Shown here piece by piece: positions 20,213-29,143 of a stretch of 64,000 nucleotides of DNA. Position 1 is the stretch's first letter; each line of letters starts with the position of its first letter. Where the stretch lies: the NCBI RefSeq assembly GCF_002105285.1, contig NZ_MUHR01000006.1:62001-126000 (forward strand). The letters run 5' to 3'. This DNA comes from Planktotalea arctica (GTDB taxonomy: Bacteria > Pseudomonadota > Alphaproteobacteria > Rhodobacterales > Rhodobacteraceae). A program made the translations under genes and the position numbers. The notes under the pieces were generated by a model. The model had not been told where the DNA came from. It searched no databases and saw only the letters and a list, made by a program, of their open reading frames with translations.

Positions 20213-21271
20213 ATGTCTGGAGTGACGCTGAACAAGGTCATTAAGAAATATGGTGACGTGCAGGTGATCCATGGGATTGATCTGGAAGTTGACGATGGTG
20301 AGTTCTGCGTTTTTGTTGGCCCGTCGGGCTGTGGCAAGTCGACTTTGCTGCGCATGGTGGCGGGGCTTGAGGAAACCACGGACGGACAGATCAATATTGG
20401 AAATCGCGATGTGACGCGCGAAGATCCCTCGCAGCGTGGCGTGGCGATGGTGTTCCAGACCTATGCGCTTTATCCGCATATGACCGTGCGCGATAACATG
20501 GGCTTTGGCCTCAAGATGAACGGTTTCCCGAAGGACGTGATCAAGGAAAAAGTCGCCGAGGCCACGCGCATTCTGAAGCTGGAGCCTTACTTGGATCGCA
20601 AACCTGCGGCCTTGTCGGGTGGTCAGCGACAGCGTGTATCCATCGGCCGCGCGATTGTGCGCGGGCCCGAGGTGTTCTTGTTCGACGAGCCTTTGTCCAA
20701 TCTGGACGCAGAGCTGCGCGTGGAAATGCGCGTCGAAATTGCGCGCCTGCACAAGGAAATCGGCGCAACGATGATTTACGTCACCCACGATCAGGTCGAG
20801 GCGATGACGCTGGCCGACAAGATTGTGGTGCTGCGGCTCGGGATCATTGAGCAGGTGGGCAGCCCGATGAATTTGTATCGCGATCCCGACAATAAATTTG
20901 TGGCGGGTTTTATCGGCTCGCCCGCGATGAACTTTATGGACGGCGTTCTGGGCGAGGGCGGCGTGGTCAGCGTGCCTGCGATGAAAATGGATGTAGAGGC
21001 AGGAGTTGGCGGGCTTGCCGGCACGCGCGTCAGCTACGGTATCCGCCCCGAGCATCTTGTGATTGATCCTGCGGGAGAGGCCTTCAAAGTAGATATGACC
21101 GAGAGCCTTGGGGGTATTTCCTATGCCTACCTTGTGGCTGAAACGGGCGAGCGGATCATCGTGGAAGAGCGCGGTGATGTTCGCTCAAACGAGGGTGATG
21201 TTGTTGGATTGAATTTTGAACATAGCCGCTCGTATGTATTTGATGCCGATAGCGAGATGCGTATCCGCTAA
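20213..21271 (+). CDS. Sugar ABC transporter ATP-binding protein, UgpC/MalK type
   Basis: A 352-residue ATPase with Walker A GPSGCGKST, signature LSGGQRQR, Walker B VFLFDEPLSNLD and the H-loop THDQ, followed by a C-terminal OB-fold regulatory domain (YGIRPEH). It energises the sugar importer whose membrane parts lie on the other side of the IclR gene. Start at 20213, five bases after the iclR-like stop. The frame is open upstream, but only inside the regulator gene. Confidence 0.94.
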   Translation: MSGVTLNKVIKKYGDVQVIHGIDLEVDDGEFCVFVGPSGCGKSTLLRMVAGLEETTDGQINIGNRDVTREDPSQRGVAMVFQTYALYPHMTVRDNMGFGLKMNGFPKDVIKEKVAEATRILKLEPYLDRKPAALSGGQRQRVSIGRAIVRGPEVFLFDEPLSNLDAELRVEMRVEIARLHKEIGATMIYVTHDQVEAMTLADKIVVLRLGIIEQVGSPMNLYRDPDNKFVAGFIGSPAMNFMDGVLGEGGVVSVPAMKMDVEAGVGGLAGTRVSYGIRPEHLVIDPAGEAFKVDMTESLGGISYAYLVAETGERIIVEERGDVRSNEGDVVGLNFEHSRSYVFDADSEMRIR

Positions 21272-21278
21272 AGGTTTC

Positions 21279-21357
21279 GGATCAGCTTTGCTGATCCGAC
21301 CGGTCGGGGGGCTAGCCCCCCGAACCCCCCAAGGTATTTAGAGACCAGAGAAGATAG
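21279..21357 (+). repeat. Two-hairpin 3' element, family A, copy 2
   Basis: After the ATPase stop come stem GGATCAGC-TTT-GCTGATCC (21279-21297), stem CGGGGGGC-TA-GCCCCCCG (21305-21322), then a tail CCCCCCAAGGTATTTAGAG. Compared with copy 1, both strands of stem 1 differ yet still pair, and the linking GAC-GG and the tail are kept. Confidence 0.75.
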
Positions 21358-21360
21358 AAC

Positions 21361-22671
21361 TTAGTCTACGGGTAGACCCGAGGGGACTGTGCTCGGGCGG
21401 CCCATAGGGCGGGCGTTGCCGCTTTTGCCGGTGAGGCTGTGCAGGAAGGTTTCGAGGTCGGCGACCTCGCTGTTGGTGAGCGCGACAGGTTTGATGTCAA
21501 GCGCTGCATTCTGGCGGGCCATTTCGCGGGTATCCGATTGAATCACGTAGTCGATTGCGCTTAGCCAAGGTGCGCTGGGCAAATCGGCCATATCGCGGGT
21601 CCATTTGGCCTTGGAGGCGATGGGGTTTGCGTGATGCTCAATCATGCTTTTTAGGGTCGGGAATGCGCCATTGTGGCCATAGGGCGCGGTGAGTGCGACA
21701 TTGCGCAGGGGCGGCGTGCGAAAGCGGTATGCGTCCTCTAGCGCATCGCTTTCCCCCATGCGCCCTACATCGCGCGCCATTGGATCGAAGCGGCGCGTGC
21801 GGCCGGGGCCGAAGGCGGGCAGGGCGAGCGCGTGGAAATTCTGGTCGGTGAAGAGAGGGCCTGAGTGGCAGGCCGCACAATTTGCCTTACCATAGAACAG
21901 CTCCATGCCGCGTTGAGCGGCTTGAGGCAGCGGCGTTTGCGAGGCGAGGTAGGTATCGAACGGGCTATCCATGCTTTGCCATTCCGCGTTGATGAAGGCC
22001 CCGAGCGCATTGCCGATGTGGACGATATTGATGTCCTTGGAGGTTTGCACCTCGTCAAATGCCGCCTCGAACAGCCTGGCATATTCGGGGATCACCCGCA
22101 CGCGCTTGGCAATGATCGGCCATGCGGCATCGATGCGGTCATGCACTGCGCCCGCGACTTGGTTTTCTTTGGGATTGCCCGCCATTTCAAATTGAGCTGT
22201 GAGTGGAAAGAGGGCTTGTGCTGCGGTGATATTATCAAGCCCCTGTGGCAGCCATTCTTCGGCAGGCGAGTTAAATCCGTTGCCGTAAATATCCGAGACC
22301 GAGAGCCGCCCATCGTGGAAAATGGTGTGGATGCTTTTGTGGCCGATGTTCCAAAACGCGGGGGCATTGCGCGGGATGCGCTTGCGGATGCGGTCCTCGC
22401 CCGTGCCTGCGCTGCGCTTGGGGCCGACGCCGATGCCGCCCTCGCCAATGCCGAGGCTAAGGCCATCGCCGCCACCATGGTCATGGTGATGGCAGGTCCC
22501 GCAGGAGATATTCTTGTTGCCGCTGAGGATTTTATCGTAAAAGAGCAACTGCCCAATCCTTGCCTTTTGCGGATCGCTGGGGTGAAACTGCTCTAGCGTT
22601 AAAGGCTTTGGCACATCGCTGGCCCATGCCGCATGAGGCAACAGAGCAAGGAGCGCGATATGCGCAAGAGT
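21361..22671 (-). CDS. Di-haem cytochrome c peroxidase, CcpA/MauG family (start uncertain)
   Basis: Two haem sites, SCGTCHHHD and NCAACHSGP, and conserved blocks such as PAFWNIGH and PLRNVALTAPYGHNGAFPTL identify a periplasmic di-haem peroxidase. A signal peptide is visible (LAHIALLALLPHAAWA, cleavage before SD). There is no ATG, GTG or well-placed TTG near the expected start: the only in-frame TTG, at 22641, would cut the signal peptide in half. The given 5' limit marks where the signal peptide appears to begin. This 5' end overlaps the ATG of the divergent Sel1 gene. A non-standard start or a lesion in the first codons are both possible. Confidence 0.8.
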   Translation of the reverse strand, partial: TLAHIALLALLPHAAWASDVPKPLTLEQFHPSDPQKARIGQLLFYDKILSGNKNISCGTCHHHDHGGGDGLSLGIGEGGIGVGPKRSAGTGEDRIRKRIPRNAPAFWNIGHKSIHTIFHDGRLSVSDIYGNGFNSPAEEWLPQGLDNITAAQALFPLTAQFEMAGNPKENQVAGAVHDRIDAAWPIIAKRVRVIPEYARLFEAAFDEVQTSKDINIVHIGNALGAFINAEWQSMDSPFDTYLASQTPLPQAAQRGMELFYGKANCAACHSGPLFTDQNFHALALPAFGPGRTRRFDPMARDVGRMGESDALEDAYRFRTPPLRNVALTAPYGHNGAFPTLKSMIEHHANPIASKAKWTRDMADLPSAPWLSAIDYVIQSDTREMARQNAALDIKPVALTNSEVADLETFLHSLTGKSGNARPMGRPSTVPSGLPVD

Positions 22672-23130
22672 TTGGCGGTTTTGGCGGTGCTTGCCGCGCC
22701 CGCATTTGCGGAGATCGAAGAGGCCCGCGACTTGATGGAACAGGGCCGTTTCGCCGAGGCGCGCGAGGCGTTCTGGCCTGCTGCGCGCTCTGGTAATGCG
22801 GACGCGGAGGAGTTGATTGGCGTCATGTATGCGCTCGGCCTTGGGGTCGAGCAGGATTACGTGCGCGCGTTTGAATGGTATCTGCGCTCTGCCATGAAGG
22901 GCCATCCGGGCGCGCAAAGCGGTGTGGGCTGGTACTACGAGGTTGGCCTTGGCATGCCCGCACCCGATTTGACGCGCGCCTACATGTGGTATGTTTTGAG
23001 CGCGATTGGCGGCGATCCCGACGCTGCGATCTCTCAGGAAGAGGTCGTGAAGAAGATGAGTGCGGAGCAGATTGAGAAAGCGCATGTGCTGATCGATGAC
23101 TACCGTGTGTGGATGTATCCGTTTCGGTAG
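22660..23130 (+). CDS. Secreted Sel1-repeat protein
   Basis: A 156-residue protein with a signal peptide (MRKSLAVLAVLAAPAFA) and Sel1-like helical repeats (AEELIGVMYALGLGVEQDYVRAFEWYLRSA and the next unit). Such repeats mediate protein contacts. AAGGAG before the ATG at 22660 gives a firm start. Its first codons are antisense to the beginning of the divergent peroxidase gene. Function unknown. Confidence 0.82.
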   Translation: MRKSLAVLAVLAAPAFAEIEEARDLMEQGRFAEAREAFWPAARSGNADAEELIGVMYALGLGVEQDYVRAFEWYLRSAMKGHPGAQSGVGWYYEVGLGMPAPDLTRAYMWYVLSAIGGDPDAAISQEEVVKKMSAEQIEKAHVLIDDYRVWMYPFR

Positions 23131-23153
23131 ACCCTAGCGTGGATTTCGCGCCA

Positions 23154-23182
23154 TGCGCGAGAGTTTATTTAGCAAGATGAAG
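23154..23182 (+). repeat. Intergenic element family B, degenerate copy
   Basis: GAGAGTTTATTTAGCAAGATGAAG resembles the right part of the family B element but lacks the CCTCCGGCGGG block. It lies between the Sel1 gene and the TRAP operon terminator. Confidence 0.5.
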
Positions 23183-23208
23183 CTGCAAGTTAAGGCCAGC
23201 GGCGAGAC

Positions 23209-23254
23209 TTCCTCTGCCCAAAAAAGTATCCCCGCCGGAGGCTCCGGGCGGGGA
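23209..23254 (-). terminator. Terminator of the TRAP operon containing a family B element
   Basis: On the minus strand TCCCCGCC (23254-23247) pairs with GGCGGGGA (23236-23229) and is followed by a run of six T (23225-23220). The right half reads GCCTCCGGCGGGGATACTTT, so a family B element supplies the second arm of the stem and the T run. Confidence 0.8.
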
Positions 23255-23276
23255 CAAATGCGCAAAGCGTAGTGCC

Positions 23277-24335
23277 TTACTTGATATCGGCCATACGGCC
23301 CGCATTGATGTCGGCCTCAGCCTCGGCAACAGCCGCTGTCAGTGCCTCGAAGATCTTCTCGCCGCCGTCAACATTGCCTTTGAACCAATCATACACGGGC
23401 GATGCTGCTTCTTTGAAAGCGGCCTTTTCCGCGGGTGTTGGCACGTAAAGATCACCGCCGCCTGCGACGAACTCCTCATAGGCTGCAATCGACTTGCGCT
23501 TGGGCGACGCGAAGGTGGCCTGCTGGAGCTGGTAGAAACCGTCGACCACAACTTGGCGCATATCTTCTGGCATCGCCATAAATTTGTCGTTGCTCATCCA
23601 CCAGAGCGCGCCCATGTAGGCGTGACCGTCGAGCGTGACGTATTGTAGGCCCGCATCCGGGAACTTCATACCCATAATGTCGGTGATGCCGTTTTTGGAG
23701 CCTTCAACAACACCCGTTTGCAGTGATGTGAACAGCTCTGGCCACGGGATCGGCGTCGGGGAGGCACCTAGTGCGCGCACCAATTCTTGTGGAAGATCAG
23801 CAACGACTGTGCGGATTTTCAGGCCTTCCATGTCGGACGGATTGGCCACGCGGCGCTGTGTGTTCGCGAAGTTGCGCCATCCGCCGGTGTTGCCCACTGT
23901 CATCAAGCGGATTTTGTCGCCGGAGGACTCAAGCGCCATTGCGCGCATCGTACGGGTAAAATCGCCCTGAAGCACGGCTTCTGCAACGCGGTCGTCCGCC
24001 ATCAGATAGGGCAGGTCAAGAACTTGCACATAGGGGAATAGGCCCGCCGCGCCGCCGGAAGTGGAGATGTAAACATCAATGGAGCCATCGGCGACGCCTT
24101 GCAAACACTCGGCGCCTTTAGAGCAAAGCTGCGTTCCGATGAACAGCTCGACTTCGATCGCGCCGTTGGAGGCGGCTTCCACATAGTTTTTGAACACGAC
24201 AAGACCGTCATAGTCCTCATCATTTTCATTGGAGTTGGCGGTCGCGCGGATCGTGTAATCCGCAGCCTGCGCTGCGATGGAACTCGCCGCGATCAGGCTT
24301 GCTGCCAGCAAGGTTTTTGTTAGATTTTTTATCAT
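23277..24335 (-). CDS. TRAP transporter substrate-binding protein, DctP family
   Basis: A 352-residue periplasmic binding protein with signal peptide (cleavage after AQA, mature start ADYTIRA). The segment TPIPWPELFTSLQTGVVEGSKN is the TRAP DctP signature, including the region around the carboxylate-binding Arg (GLKIRTVVA). GGGAG precedes the ATG at 24335. TRAP binding proteins usually bind organic acids. The ligand is not known here; the downstream-encoded flavin monooxygenase may act on it. Confidence 0.92.
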   Translation of the reverse strand: MIKNLTKTLLAASLIAASSIAAQAADYTIRATANSNENDEDYDGLVVFKNYVEAASNGAIEVELFIGTQLCSKGAECLQGVADGSIDVYISTSGGAAGLFPYVQVLDLPYLMADDRVAEAVLQGDFTRTMRAMALESSGDKIRLMTVGNTGGWRNFANTQRRVANPSDMEGLKIRTVVADLPQELVRALGASPTPIPWPELFTSLQTGVVEGSKNGITDIMGMKFPDAGLQYVTLDGHAYMGALWWMSNDKFMAMPEDMRQVVVDGFYQLQQATFASPKRKSIAAYEEFVAGGGDLYVPTPAEKAAFKEAASPVYDWFKGNVDGGEKIFEALTAAVAEAEADINAGRMADIK

Positions 24336-24360
24336 TTTTGGTCTCCCAGTTGGTTTTTGG

Positions 24361-25836
24361 TTAGTTAACAAACCCCGTTAAGCGGGGAATGGTCATCGAA
24401 ATGGCCGGAATATAAGTAATCAGGAAGATCACGAAAATTTCGACCAAAAGGAATGGCATGATAGCGCGCGCGATGGCCTCAACGCGCTCGCCGCTGACCG
24501 AACTGGCCACGAAGAGCACAAGGCCCATGGGCGGCGTGGCAAGGCCGACAGTGAGGTTAACGCTCATGATGATCGCGAAATGCACAGGGTGTACGCCAAG
24601 GTCCACGAAGATAGGGCCAAGGATGGGGCCAAGGATGATGATCGCAGGGCCAGCGTCAAGGAACATGCCAACGATGAACAACAAGAGGTTGATCAGCAGC
24701 AAAAGGACCAGCGGATTGTCCGACAGCCCAAGGATTATCGCGGCAAGCTGCTCTGGCGCATGGCTCAGGCTGACCACGGTTTTGAACGCCATAGCCGCGC
24801 CGACGAGCAGAAGGACAACTGCCGATGTGCTTGCCGCTTTCATCAAGATCAGTGGCATGTCCTTCATGCGCAGCGTGCGCAGGATGAAAAACCCGACGAG
24901 CGTGGCGTAGAACACGGCGATCGCGGCGGCCTCGGTCGGGGTGAAGATGCCGATCAGGATACCGCCAAGGATCAGGATCGGCGTTTGCAGCGGTACCATC
25001 GCGCGTTTGCAGACCATGCGGAAATCGTGGCTCACGAGTTGACGGATGCCAAGGAAAAGCCCGTGCGCCGCGAGAAGGGCACCGCCAAGGCTCAGCCAAT
25101 TGGCAGTACTGCTGGCATCCTCGCCAAGCGGAACGAAAGACCAGATCACGAGGCCGATGTTGAGGCGTACCAGAATGAAAGATACCCACCATTCCACCGC
25201 GCCCATTGTGGTGCCTTTTAGCACAACGCGTTTGGCAGCAGGCAGATCGTATTTATCTGCGGTCACGCGCACCATGACCATCAGGCCGACGCCGACCAGA
25301 ATACCTGGAACGATGCCTGCAAGGAACAGCGCCGCGACGCTTTCGCCCATGACATAGGCATAGATGATCATGATGCCGGAGGGTGGAATGATCGGCCCTA
25401 TCACGGAGGAGGCGGCAGTGATTGCAGCTGCATATCTGCGCGTGTAGCCCTCTTTCGCCATCGCAGGCACCAGCATGGAACCAAGTGCGGAAGTGTCCGC
25501 GACCGCAGAGCCTGACAGGCCAGCAAAAAGCATGGACGACAGGATGTTTACCTGTGCGAGGCCGCCGCGCAGATGCCCCATCAGCGCTTGGGAAAATTCA
25601 ACGAGGCGCTCGGTGATACCGCCGCGGTTCATCAACTCGCCCGCAAGCATGAAGAACGGGATCGCCATCAGCGGAAAGCTGTCCATGCCATTATAAACGT
25701 TGCGATAGAGCAGGGCGATGTCGCGCTCCTGGCCATTAAGCGCGAGCAAAATACCGGGGGCCGCCAGCAGGCCAAAGAAGACCGGAAGGCCAATCATCAG
25801 CAGGATCAAAAAGACAGGGAGAAACCAGATCAGCAT
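24361..25836 (-). CDS. TRAP transporter large permease, DctM type
   Basis: A 491-residue membrane protein with about twelve helices, including the family segments SGSAVADTSALGSMLVPAM and VIGPIIPPSGIMIIYA. It performs sodium-driven uptake with DctQ and DctP. It is longer than usual (about 430): a stretch of about 60 residues around 205-265 (TTMGAVEWWVSFILVRLN...) adds hydrophobic segments. Its ATG overlaps the DctQ stop by one base (TAATG). Confidence 0.92.
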   Translation of the reverse strand: MLIWFLPVFLILLMIGLPVFFGLLAAPGILLALNGQERDIALLYRNVYNGMDSFPLMAIPFFMLAGELMNRGGITERLVEFSQALMGHLRGGLAQVNILSSMLFAGLSGSAVADTSALGSMLVPAMAKEGYTRRYAAAITAASSVIGPIIPPSGIMIIYAYVMGESVAALFLAGIVPGILVGVGLMVMVRVTADKYDLPAAKRVVLKGTTMGAVEWWVSFILVRLNIGLVIWSFVPLGEDASSTANWLSLGGALLAAHGLFLGIRQLVSHDFRMVCKRAMVPLQTPILILGGILIGIFTPTEAAAIAVFYATLVGFFILRTLRMKDMPLILMKAASTSAVVLLLVGAAMAFKTVVSLSHAPEQLAAIILGLSDNPLVLLLLINLLLFIVGMFLDAGPAIIILGPILGPIFVDLGVHPVHFAIIMSVNLTVGLATPPMGLVLFVASSVSGERVEAIARAIMPFLLVEIFVIFLITYIPAISMTIPRLTGFVN

Positions 25837-26426
25837 TATTCAGCCCCTGCTAAGTCAACATCGGAGAGCGGCTTGAGCTGCGCGCCCCCGCCTGCGAGCG
25901 TGATAAGGCTACGCAAGATCAATTCGATATTCACGATGGTCAGCAGCACGAACCCGACGAAAAGCGAGGCATACATCCACGCGAGTTTGAGTTTGAAGCT
26001 GGTGCCGCCCACCCAATCAAGTGGCACCCAGAGGGTGGCAGAGGTAAAGCGCCACGCAAGACCGCTTGAGTGGTTGTAGCCTAGGCGCACGGCAGTGACG
26101 AGTACCAGCAACGAGACCGAAAGCAGGAAGAGCGACACGCCTGCGGCGATGGTGCGGGGCAGCGCGCGCTCGAACATGTCGATCGCGACAAAGCCACCAA
26201 CGCGGTAGGCGGAGGGCGCGATAAGGCCCGTCATCCAAAGCATCAAAAAGCGCGCGGCCTCGTCTGGCCAAGGCAGTGCATTGTTCAGAACATAGCGAAA
26301 AAACACCTGAATCAGGATGCAAAGCACCATGAGCGCGATGCAGGCGACGGCGATGCCGCGCCCGATCGGCAGGATCAGATCGTTGAAGATCTGAAACGGG
26401 GCCAGTAGCCCGCGTAGTGCTCCCAT
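25836..26426 (-). CDS. TRAP transporter small permease, DctQ type
   Basis: A 196-residue protein with four helices and the DctQ motif FFRYVLNNALPWPDEAARFL. GGGAGG lies before the ATG at 26426. A 64-base AT-rich gap with a small inverted repeat (CGCATT 26450-26455, AATGCG 26473-26478) separates it from the flavin reductase gene; this could hold an internal promoter or a processing site. Confidence 0.9.
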   Translation of the reverse strand: MGALRGLLAPFQIFNDLILPIGRGIAVACIALMVLCILIQVFFRYVLNNALPWPDEAARFLMLWMTGLIAPSAYRVGGFVAIDMFERALPRTIAAGVSLFLLSVSLLVLVTAVRLGYNHSSGLAWRFTSATLWVPLDWVGGTSFKLKLAWMYASLFVGFVLLTIVNIELILRSLITLAGGGAQLKPLSDVDLAGAE

Positions 26427-26490
26427 GTGTCTCTCCTCCCAGAGATTTACGCATTTCATTTATTATGAATATAATGCGAAAATAGGTGTT

Positions 26491-27012
26491 TTAGGCTTCC
26501 AGAAAGCCCCCAAACTTTCCAGAATAGAACATTAACGGTTTTCCTGATTGTGTGCTGACCCGCGTGACGCGCCCCAGAACGATTGCGTGATCGCCTGCGT
26601 CATGCACCGCGTCCAATGTGCACTCAAAGCGTGACAGGCAATGGGAAATCAGCGGTACGCCTTTGTCGCAAGCATGCCAGTCGTAGCCAGAAAAGGCGCT
26701 GCCATCTTTGGTAAAGCCGCTGCAAATATCGCTTTGCGCGTCTGACATGATGTGGATCGCGAAATGCTTGGCTTTGGTGAAGGCATCAAAGCGTTTGCTC
26801 GCCTTGGCGGGCGACCAGAGCACCAAAGGCGGATCGAGCGAGACCGAGGCGAAACTATTAGCGGTGATCCCCAAAGGGCCTTGCGCGCTGTCGCACGTGA
26901 TGACAGTTACGCCCGTTGCAAAACGACCCAGCGCATTGCGGAACGCGCGCGCGGTGTCAGCGCCCGGCGTGAAGCTATCGGGCATGGGCAGGGGCGGCAT
27001 TTCGCGGCTCAT
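26491..27012 (-). CDS. Flavin reductase-like protein, HpaC family
   Basis: A 173-residue FMN-binding split-barrel protein (FRNALGRFATGVTVITC, GITANSFASVSLDPPLVLWSP). Members reduce FMN or FAD with NAD(P)H and hand it to a partner monooxygenase. The flavin-dependent monooxygenase two genes upstream in the same operon is the obvious partner. The start overlaps the aldo/keto reductase stop (ATGA). Confidence 0.88.
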   Translation of the reverse strand: MSREMPPLPMPDSFTPGADTARAFRNALGRFATGVTVITCDSAQGPLGITANSFASVSLDPPLVLWSPAKASKRFDAFTKAKHFAIHIMSDAQSDICSGFTKDGSAFSGYDWHACDKGVPLISHCLSRFECTLDAVHDAGDHAIVLGRVTRVSTQSGKPLMFYSGKFGGFLEA

Positions 27013-27899
27013 GGTACTTCATTTCCTAACGCTGTAGTGTAAAGTTCGAACCAGGTTTGACGATCCATCTCGACTTTGGCGGCATCACTGATTTTGGCGA
27101 TGCGCGCGAGCGAATTGGTGCCCATGACCGGCATGATCTTTGCGGGATGCGCCAGCAGCCAGGCGACGGCAACGGCAGTTTCATCGACGCCCTGCGCTGC
27201 GCCGATTACCTTTAAAGCGTCCAATAGTGCACTGTTTTCTTGCGAAAAAAGACTGCCTCCTGCAAGTGGGGACCAGGCCATTGGCGCGATCTTGCGCTCT
27301 TGCAGGTAAGCGACGTCACCGTTGGTGAAGCCGCTGTTCGCAAGTAGGGAAAGCTCGATCTGGTTGGTTACCAGCGGTGTGCTCATGTTTGATTGCAACA
27401 GCGTCCAGTCGTGCAGTTTGAAGTTCGACACGCCGACTGCGCGCACCTTGCCTGAGGCGACGACCTCATCCAGCGCCGCGCCAGTTTCGGCAGCGTCCAT
27501 GAAGGGGTCGGGGCGGTGGATCAACAGGACGTCGATGCGGTCGGTTTCCATCAAACGCAAAGAATGTTCGACCGACGCGATGATATGCGCGCGCGAGGTG
27601 TCGTAATACTTAACGCGCGCTTCGGCGTAGCGGCCCGCAGGCGCAACGATATCGCACTTTGTCACGATCTCTATCTGATCGCGCAAACCTGTGCCGCGCA
27701 TGGCCTTGCCCATGATCTCTTCGGCCTCATATCCGCCGTAGATATCGGCCTGATCCATTGTCGTGATGCCCTGCGACAGGCAAGATTCGATCTTGGCCTG
27801 CACATGGCTGACAGAGGTGTCGGCATCATCGCCGATGCGCCACATGCCATAGACCAAACGGCTGAGATTCAGGTCTGAAGTTAGGTTAATACGTTCCAA
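27009..27899 (-). CDS. Aldo/keto reductase
   Basis: A 296-residue NAD(P)H-dependent oxidoreductase of the YdhF-like type: catalytic Asp and Tyr in TMDQADIYGGYEAEE, Lys in EIVTKCDI, and the Pro-Phe segment RPDPFMDAAETGAALDEVV. The likely start is TTG at 27899, which follows GGGAG and gives the usual beginning LERINLTSDLNLSRLVYG; a TTG at 27923 is an alternative. It sits between a flavin monooxygenase and its reductase, so it may process the aldehyde or ketone released by oxygenation. Confidence 0.88.
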   Translation of the reverse strand: MERINLTSDLNLSRLVYGMWRIGDDADTSVSHVQAKIESCLSQGITTMDQADIYGGYEAEEIMGKAMRGTGLRDQIEIVTKCDIVAPAGRYAEARVKYYDTSRAHIIASVEHSLRLMETDRIDVLLIHRPDPFMDAAETGAALDEVVASGKVRAVGVSNFKLHDWTLLQSNMSTPLVTNQIELSLLANSGFTNGDVAYLQERKIAPMAWSPLAGGSLFSQENSALLDALKVIGAAQGVDETAVAVAWLLAHPAKIMPVMGTNSLARIAKISDAAKVEMDRQTWFELYTTALGNEVP

Positions 27900-27900
27900 T

Positions 27901-29055
27901 TTAGCGTCGCTCCCCTGCGCCAAGCGGTGTCATGGGTGTGCTCGCCGGGACCCGTCCATATTCACGGGGCAGCGAGCAGGTTTTGAGGTGCGGCAGCACC
28001 AGTTTTCCGAAGTGTTTGCACTCATCCAGATGTGGATAGCCTGAAAAGATGAAAGCACGGATACCCATCTTTTGATAGGCCTCAATCTCGCTCATCACTT
28101 GATCAGCGCTGCCCACCAAAGCTGCGCCGCAGCCAGAGCGCGCACGCCCGACGCCGGTCCATAGATGCGGCTCGATGAAGCCCTCCATATCGGCGAGGTC
28201 GCGGTTTGCGGCTTGGTGTGAAACCCCCAGTGAACCGCTATCAAGCGCACGCTCGCGAATGGCTTTCCCTTGGTCGTCATCCAGCTTGGAGGTAATGTAT
28301 TCAGCGTACTCCCGTGCCTCTGCCTCGGTATCGCGCACGATCATGTGCACGCGCAGGCCGTAATCTAGGGTTCTGTTATATTTTTCAGCGACTTGGTGAA
28401 CGGCTTTCATGCGATCAGCAAGCTGCTCTTTCACCTCTGGCCACATGAGGTAGACGTCGCAATGCTCGCCGCAAAGCTCTAGCGCAGAGGGGGAGTAGCC
28501 GCCGAAATAGAGTAGCGGACCACCCGTCTGGTAGGGGCGCGCCGGGTCGGTTGGCACGCCCTCGAAAGTGTAGACCTCGCCCTTGTGGTTGATCTCGTCT
28601 TGAGTCCAAGCCTGCTTGAGTATTTCGACAACTTCGCGCGAGCGCTGATAGCGAAATGCGCTATCCGCTTTCTCACCGGGGAAGTCGGACGAGATGATGT
28701 TGACGGTCAAACGCCCTTGCAGCATGTGATCCAGCGTCGCGATGGTGCGCGCTAGCATGATCGGCTGCATTTCACCGCAGCGCACGGCGGCGAGCATGTT
28801 GATCTTGTCGGTGATCGGCGCGCATCCCGCTACAAAACTAAGCGTGTCCTGACCCACTTGATAGGAGGAGGGGCAGAGGATGTTGCGAAAGCCCTGCGCC
28901 TCGGCTTCTTTCACGATGGCCGAGCAGTGATCCCAGCTAGAGCGCAGATCGCCATCAGGCACGCCGAGGAACTGATAATCGTCAGAGCAGAGCGCAGAAA
29001 ACCATGACACTTCGGCTGCCTTAAGATCGGGGGACGTGATCGGGACGACCGTCAT
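27901..29055 (-). CDS. Luciferase-like flavin-dependent monooxygenase, SsuD type
   Basis: A 384-residue protein of the bacterial luciferase/alkanesulfonate monooxygenase class. Segments NIISSDFPGEKADSAFRYQRS and GPLLYFGGYSPSALEL match the SsuD branch, which uses reduced FMN and oxygen to cleave C-S or oxidise related bonds. It is the first gene of an operon with an aldo/keto reductase, a flavin reductase and a TRAP transporter. A sulfonate, sulfone or other organic acid is a plausible substrate, but none is proven. Start ATG at 29055. Confidence 0.87.
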   Translation of the reverse strand: MTVVPITSPDLKAAEVSWFSALCSDDYQFLGVPDGDLRSSWDHCSAIVKEAEAQGFRNILCPSSYQVGQDTLSFVAGCAPITDKINMLAAVRCGEMQPIMLARTIATLDHMLQGRLTVNIISSDFPGEKADSAFRYQRSREVVEILKQAWTQDEINHKGEVYTFEGVPTDPARPYQTGGPLLYFGGYSPSALELCGEHCDVYLMWPEVKEQLADRMKAVHQVAEKYNRTLDYGLRVHMIVRDTEAEAREYAEYITSKLDDDQGKAIRERALDSGSLGVSHQAANRDLADMEGFIEPHLWTGVGRARSGCGAALVGSADQVMSEIEAYQKMGIRAFIFSGYPHLDECKHFGKLVLPHLKTCSLPREYGRVPASTPMTPLGAGERR

Positions 29056-29143
29056 AAGCTGCCTTTCAGATGTGTTATTTCATCTTGCGTAGCACCCTGC
29101 AAAATGTAAATCAATGGTGTATCAATTATTTGAGGTATGCCGC
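29056..29143. promoter_or_regulatory. Compact divergent control region
   Basis: Only 88 bases separate the monooxygenase operon from the GntR gene. They contain a direct repeat ATCAAT (29110-29115 and 29121-29126) around GGTGT, a possible GntR site. Promoter boxes are not clear. Confidence 0.4.

Noticed and set aside
27040-27052. GTTCGAACC, resembling a tRNA T-arm
   Set aside because: It lies inside the aldo/keto reductase gene and no acceptor stem or anticodon arm can be formed around it.
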